Under the pieces are notes generated by a model that was not told where the DNA came from, did no database searches, and saw only the letters and a list, made by a program, of their open reading frames with translations. From an uncultured Oscillospiraceae bacterium (GTDB lineage: Bacteria; Bacillota; Clostridia; Oscillospirales; Oscillospiraceae): a stretch of 8,087 bases of DNA. Of this stretch, positions 6,319-8,087 are shown piece after piece (position 1 is the stretch's first letter; every line of letters starts with the position of its first letter). The position numbers and the translations under genes are program-made. The stretch covers positions 1 through 8,087 of the forward strand of contig CAKUCT010000078.1 in assembly GCA_934643765.1 (NCBI GenBank), in the 5' to 3' direction.

Positions 6319-6339
6319 CACTTCCCAAAGCGGGAGGTG
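6319..6339 (+). promoter_or_regulatory. Hairpin sequestering the toxin 1 ribosome binding site
   Basis: CACTTCCC (6319-6326) pairs with GGGAGGTG (6332-6339, one G-T) around AAAGC. The right arm is the ribosome binding site GGAGG of the peptide starting at 6346. Occlusion of the site in the full-length mRNA is typical of type I toxins. Confidence 0.7.
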
Positions 6340-6345
6340 ATGCTG

Positions 6346-6432
6346 ATGTGGCGGAAACGGATGCTTCGCATTGTCAGGTTTCTGATATGTCTTGCACTTG
6401 TGCTCTACATATGCACCATAAAAGTAAGATAG
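6346..6432 (+). CDS. Putative type I toxin peptide 1, 28 aa, membrane-type
   Basis: Peptide of 28 aa with a basic N-terminus (R3, K4, R5, R8, R11), a hydrophobic stretch at 12-25 (FLICLALVLYICTI) and a basic end (K26, R28). This is the usual build of small membrane-acting type I toxins. GGAGG (6333-6337) is 8 nt from the ATG at 6346; the ATG at 6340 is too close. The stop codon lies inside the left arm of a 16-bp hairpin (6421-6466), and a strong minus-strand promoter faces the gene. I do not recognise the peptide family. Toxicity is inferred from the layout. Confidence 0.65.
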   Translation: MWRKRMLRIVRFLICLALVLYICTIKVR

Positions 6433-6513
6433 CCGCCCCAGGCCAAGGATGCGGCTATCTTGCTTTAAGATAGATTCCATTTAAGGCCAGCCGCTTATCG
6501 GCAGAGCCTTTCT
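6417..6513 (-). ncRNA. Candidate antisense antitoxin RNA 1
   Basis: Predicted RNA of about 97 nt from the promoter at 6520-6547, overlapping the 3' end of toxin 1 mRNA. Its 5' part folds as GGC-UCU-GCCG-AUAAG-CGGC-UG-GCC. It ends at the 16-bp stem 6421-6466, after which this strand reads ACTTTTAT, a fair termination run. Its hairpin loop is exactly complementary to that of the toxin mRNA, which would allow loop-loop contact. Ends are estimated. Confidence 0.65.
6421..6466. terminator. Shared hairpin at the 3' ends of toxin 1 and antisense RNA 1
   Basis: AAAGTAAGATAGCCGC (6421-6436) pairs with GCGGCTATCTTGCTTT (6451-6466), 16 bp with one G-T wobble, loop of 14 nt. The toxin stop TAG is inside the left arm. 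The better T run is on the minus strand, so it mainly ends the antisense RNA. Confidence 0.75.
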
Positions 6514-6519
6514 GTTTTT

Positions 6520-6547
6520 ATTATAGAGCATGCTACGAAAATGTCAA
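6520..6547 (-). promoter_or_regulatory. Consensus promoter for antisense RNA 1
   Basis: On the minus strand, TTGACA (6542-6547) and TATAAT (6520-6525) are both perfect, with a 16-nt spacer. Expected start near 6513. It is stronger by consensus than either toxin promoter, as needed for an excess of antitoxin. Confidence 0.85.
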
Positions 6548-6559
6548 GCAGGAAAAGGC

Positions 6560-6588
6560 TTGCAATTTGCGTCAGAATATGGTAATTT
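6560..6588 (+). promoter_or_regulatory. Likely promoter of the second small-peptide mRNA
   Basis: TTGCAA (6560-6565), a 17-nt spacer and TAATTT (6583-6588), preceded by TG as in an extended -10. The -10 is weak. It lies back to back with the antisense 1 promoter and just before the leader motif at 6595. Confidence 0.5.
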
Positions 6589-6639
6589 AAACATGGTGCT
6601 ACCGATAAACGGCAAGCGGGCGGCTCCCACCGCGTCATG

Positions 6640-6686
6640 CGGAGGGAAAACGTCTTTTTGTGCCCTCCGACAAACAGAAAGGGGGG
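6640..6686 (+). promoter_or_regulatory. Alternative pairings around the toxin 2 ribosome binding site
   Basis: CGGAGGG (6640-6646) pairs with CCCTCCG (6663-6669). The same CCCTCC (6663-6668) can instead pair with the ribosome binding site GGGGGG (6681-6686, one G-T). The two structures exclude each other, so the leader could switch between an open and a closed site. Confidence 0.45.
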
Positions 6687-6694
6687 CTACGACT

Positions 6695-6787
6695 ATGGTT
6701 ACATACTCGGATTTATTCCAGTTTTGTATTCTACTGGTCAGCGTTATCAGCCTCGTTATAAAGGTTAGTAACAGCAAAAAGAAGTAA
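6695..6787 (+). CDS. Putative holin-like type I toxin peptide 2, 30 aa
   Basis: Peptide of 30 aa starting MVTYSDLFQF, with a hydrophobic helix at 7-22 (LFQFCILLVSVISLVI) and a K28-K29-K30 end. This pattern matches the small family called putative holin-like toxins (Hol-Tox) in Firmicutes, which include type I toxins. AAGGGGGG (6679-6686) is 8 nt before the ATG at 6695; longer in-frame readings run through the leader. The codons for the final KKK and the stop form the left arm of the hairpin at 6779-6821. An antisense RNA faces it. The family assignment is from memory of its members. Confidence 0.75.
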   Translation: MVTYSDLFQFCILLVSVISLVIKVSNSKKK

Positions 6788-6867
6788 CCGCCCATCGTCC
6801 CAAAGATAGCGGTTACTTCTTAATCGCAATTCAGGGAGCTGCTCGTTTGCCGGTAGCACCCTTGTTT
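6774..6867 (-). ncRNA. Candidate antisense antitoxin RNA 2
   Basis: Predicted RNA of about 94 nt from the promoter at 6874-6902. Its 5' end has a hairpin with TGCT/AGCA and GGG/CCC arms around ACCGGCAAACG. It ends at the 13-bp stem 6779-6821 followed on this strand by a T5 run, a very good terminator. It overlaps the 3' end of the toxin 2 gene including its last codons. Ends are estimated. Confidence 0.72.
6779..6821. terminator. Shared hairpin at the 3' ends of toxin 2 and antisense RNA 2
   Basis: AAGAAGTAACCGC (6779-6791) pairs perfectly with GCGGTTACTTCTT (6809-6821), 17-nt loop. The toxin stop TAA is within the left arm. The T run is on the minus strand only. Confidence 0.8.
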
Positions 6868-6873
6868 ATATGT

Positions 6874-6902
6874 AGTATAGACCGAAAAAGCCAGATTGTC
6901 AA
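6874..6902 (-). promoter_or_regulatory. Consensus promoter for antisense RNA 2
   Basis: On the minus strand, TTGACA (6897-6902), a 17-nt spacer and TATACT (6874-6879). Start expected near 6867. The spacer ends in TCGGTC, as does that of the next copy. Confidence 0.85.
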
Positions 6903-6911
6903 GTATTTACA

Positions 6912-7003
6912 ACAAAAAGAAGTAACCGCCCGGACTCGCAAACCAGCGGTTACTTCTTGTAACTCATGGGGAGCCACCCGTTTGCCGGTAGCACTTCCCT
7001 TAT
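6912..7003 (-). ncRNA. Orphan antitoxin-like RNA 3 without a toxin gene
   Basis: Predicted RNA of about 92 nt, a second copy of the antisense 2 unit placed 136-138 nt away. It has the same type of promoter, the same 5' motif GTGCTACCGGCAAACGGG and an identical 13-bp stem (6917-6929 / 6946-6958) with T5, but a different loop. On the + strand the trace of a toxin end (N-K-K-K-stop, 6911-6925) remains, yet the region before it is the promoter of RNA 2, so there is no toxin. It could be a decayed module or a spare antitoxin. Confidence 0.65.
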
Positions 7004-7009
7004 GTATTC

Positions 7010-7038
7010 AGTATAGACCGATTGCCTTAAAATGTCAA
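7010..7038 (-). promoter_or_regulatory. Consensus promoter for RNA 3
   Basis: On the minus strand, TTGACA (7033-7038), a 17-nt spacer and TATACT (7010-7015). Start expected near 7003. Same boxes and spacing as the promoter of antisense RNA 2. Confidence 0.83.
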
Positions 7039-7045
7039 GATCGCA

Positions 7046-7168
7046 ACAACAAAAAGAACAGACGAAGGCCGGGGTGTGTACGCGGGCCACACCCCGGCCG
7101 CCGCCACGCATAAATGAGTCGACAGGTTTGATACACTTATAATGTACCATAAATTGGTGAAATGTCAA
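7046..7168 (-). ncRNA. Possible fourth minus-strand small RNA unit
   Basis: A minus-strand promoter candidate has a perfect TTGACA at 7163-7168 and TACATT at 7141-7146 (16-nt spacer; TATAAG at 7136-7141 is an alternative). Downstream is a perfect 12-bp stem, GGCCGGGGTGTG (7067-7078) / CACACCCCGGCC (7088-7099), then a T run about 11 nt past the stem. The 5' motif of the other units is absent and no peptide gene faces it. The span given includes the promoter. Confidence 0.4.
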
Positions 7169-7231
7169 GAGGTACCAGGGAAAAATTTCAAAACTTTTTG
7201 AAGCTTCTCCGCCACCCTGGTCAGGCAAAGG
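7169..7231. other. Short spacer with nested inverted repeats
   Basis: ACCAGGG (7174-7180) is complementary to CCCTGGT (7215-7221), and inside it TTCAAAA (7187-7193) to TTTTGAA (7196-7202). No gene or promoter is seen. The meaning is unknown. Confidence 0.35.
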
Positions 7232-7263
7232 AAAACTCCCCGGGGCAAGCCCCGGGGAGTTTT
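7232..7263 (-). terminator. Terminator of the surface-protein gene
   Basis: AAAACTCCCCGGGG (7232-7245) pairs perfectly with CCCCGGGGAGTTTT (7250-7263), loop CAAG. It lies 37 nt past the stop codon of the minus-strand gene. T runs on both sides make it likely bidirectional. Confidence 0.88.
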
Positions 7264-7300
7264 TTAGGAGTTGTTCAATCTGAACTGAAAAAGGTTCGGA

Positions 7301-8086
7301 TTAGTCGTTCTCAGTCAGGTTGAAGTAGATCGAGGTGACCTGATCATCACTGTTCAGCGTGAAGCGGAAGCAATGAACACCAGTGGTCGTATCGACATTC
7401 TTCTCGTACAGGTTTTCGATCTCGGAGACGCTGGTCTCAACAACCTTGGTGTCGCCGTAGACGTCCGTGTACAGACCGTAGATAGCGCAATCGTCAGCCA
7501 GAGCATAGCTTGCGAAAACGTCCGGTGCAGTTGCAGTCTGAACCTTCAGGACAGTGCCGTTGAAGTACACGCCCTTGTAGGAGGTGTTCAGGTTCTTACC
7601 AACCTTGTTATCAAAGGTATCAAGTGCCGGATCAGTGTAGGTAGCCGGGCCCTTGACCGGGCGAACCGTGGTCACTTCGTCGATGTCAACATACTGGAGC
7701 TCGAAGAAGCCCTTGTTGAACTTGCCGGAGGTCTTAGCATCGAAGTAGTCGTGCATGTCAGTTCTGGAGACATAGAGCTCAGTTTCCTTGCCGTCGACAT
7801 AAGCCTTCAGCAGGTAGTAGGTCTCGCCGTCTTCCTTGACCTCAACACCAGCAACGTCAGCGCCCTTTGCAACATATGCAACGAACTTGCTGTTGGTGAA
7901 GGAAACGTTCTTGCACAGGTAGACAACATCAGCAACAGAAGGATTGTCTTCGTTCGGAATCACTTCGCAGTAATCAGCGATCAGGGATTCAACGTTCTTG
8001 TAGCCAGTGTAGGAGACATAGGTGCCGTCCATCTTGTGAACCAGGTACTGGGTCTCGGAAGTGGTGGTGTAAACCTCTTCATACTT
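7301..8086 (-). CDS. C-terminal part of a probable surface/S-layer-type protein (5' partial)
   Basis: The frame is open to the right edge, leaving about 261 C-terminal residues; the Met at 8030-8032 is internal (preceded by YLVHK). The sequence is acidic and rich in Y, T, V and D, with repeated short strands such as DGTYVSYTGYKNV, ADVVYLCKNVSF and TYYLLKAYVDGKETEL. This style is common in large secreted S-layer-homology proteins of Oscillospiraceae; the signal peptide and SLH modules would lie outside the window, so this is inference. It ends FNLTEND without an anchor motif. Codon use (GGT, AAC, TAC, GTT and CTG-type choices) looks more like a highly expressed gene than its neighbours. It converges on the small-RNA block from the right. 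Confidence 0.6.
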   Translation of the reverse strand, partial: KYEEVYTTTSETQYLVHKMDGTYVSYTGYKNVESLIADYCEVIPNEDNPSVADVVYLCKNVSFTNSKFVAYVAKGADVAGVEVKEDGETYYLLKAYVDGKETELYVSRTDMHDYFDAKTSGKFNKGFFELQYVDIDEVTTVRPVKGPATYTDPALDTFDNKVGKNLNTSYKGVYFNGTVLKVQTATAPDVFASYALADDCAIYGLYTDVYGDTKVVETSVSEIENLYEKNVDTTTGVHCFRFTLNSDDQVTSIYFNLTEND

Positions 8087-8087
8087 G

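Larger units (their letters stand above)
6595..6994. repeat. Inverted leader motif bracketing the second module (three copies)
   Basis: One copy on the + strand at 6595-6628 (GGTGCTACCGATAAACGG then GCGGGCGGCTCCC) and two on the minus strand at 6834-6861 and 6969-6994 (GTGCTACCGGCAAACG then GGCTCCC or AGCTCCC). Each lies at the 5' end of a predicted RNA. A related pair brackets the first module at 6288-6319 (+) and 6483-6511 (-), sharing AAAGG(T/C)TCTGC and GCGGCTGGC. Confidence 0.75.

Noticed and set aside
6256..6795. Minus-strand open frames across the small-peptide genes, one starting with a hydrophobic MGGYFFLLLLTF
   Set aside because: They are the reverse of the toxin genes and hairpins, lack ribosome binding sites, and cross promoters.
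6779..6958. Repeated GAAGTAACCGCC / GCGGTTACTTCTT units as a CRISPR-like array
   Set aside because: Only two copies 138 nt apart, each part of a hairpin with its own promoter; no spacers of equal length and no cas genes.
6847..7113. Plus-strand 88-codon frame
   Set aside because: It runs across two minus-strand promoters, leader motifs and terminators and has unlikely composition.
1..8087. tRNA, rRNA or insertion sequence
   Set aside because: No cloverleaf with a T-loop motif, no rRNA-like segment and no transposase was seen by eye.

Overview
The window looks like a chromosomal segment of a spore-forming Clostridia bacterium, most likely Oscillospiraceae/Ruminococcaceae. The grounds are the conserved sporulation/division order SpoVB-like, mazG, hup, rqcP, yabP, yabQ, divIC, yabR, the fairly high GC for a Firmicute, strong AGGAGG-type ribosome binding sites and sigmaA-like promoters. 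Species cannot be read from the sequence. All identities come from motif and gene-order recognition; no database search was run.

Left part (1-4384, all + strand): a flippase-like SpoVB/MurJ-superfamily protein cut by the left edge, the MazG nucleotide pyrophosphohydrolase, histone-like HU, the S4-domain protein RqcP (YabO), the spore proteins YabP and YabQ, the divisome protein DivIC, and the S1-domain protein YabR. This is the Bacillus yabM-yabN-yabO-yabP-yabQ-divIC-yabR order with hup inserted. Strong hairpins follow hup and yabR, and another lies just before rqcP. A sigmaE-like promoter precedes yabP. A housekeeping-type promoter lies in the 3' part of the yabQ frame and would serve divIC, so sporulation and vegetative genes appear interleaved but separately controlled. 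The yabQ frame runs 227 nt into divIC in another frame, which is unusual.

Middle (4402-6230, + strand): a complete short-chain dehydrogenase/reductase (FabG/YmfI-like), then a 334-residue protein of unknown function with a phage-tail-like N-terminus. The ribosome binding site of the second gene lies inside a long perfect inverted repeat. It ends at a strong terminator.

Accessory block (6231-7170): the most interesting part. It appears to be a compact tandem array of type I toxin-antitoxin modules. Two tiny hydrophobic peptides on the + strand (28 and 30 aa; the second resembles holin-like toxins) each have their stop codon inside a large hairpin. A minus-strand promoter with a perfect TTGACA box faces each from downstream, so each mRNA should meet a roughly 95-nt antisense RNA ending at that same hairpin. 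A third antisense unit of the second type has no toxin, and a fourth, more diverged minus-strand unit follows. The 5' leaders of both toxin mRNAs and of the first three antisense RNAs carry versions of one motif, so each complete module is bracketed by inverted copies.

Right edge (7301-8087, - strand): the C-terminal part of a protein resembling surface or S-layer-type proteins of this group, followed by its terminator at 7232-7263. No rRNA, tRNA, CRISPR array or insertion sequence was seen.
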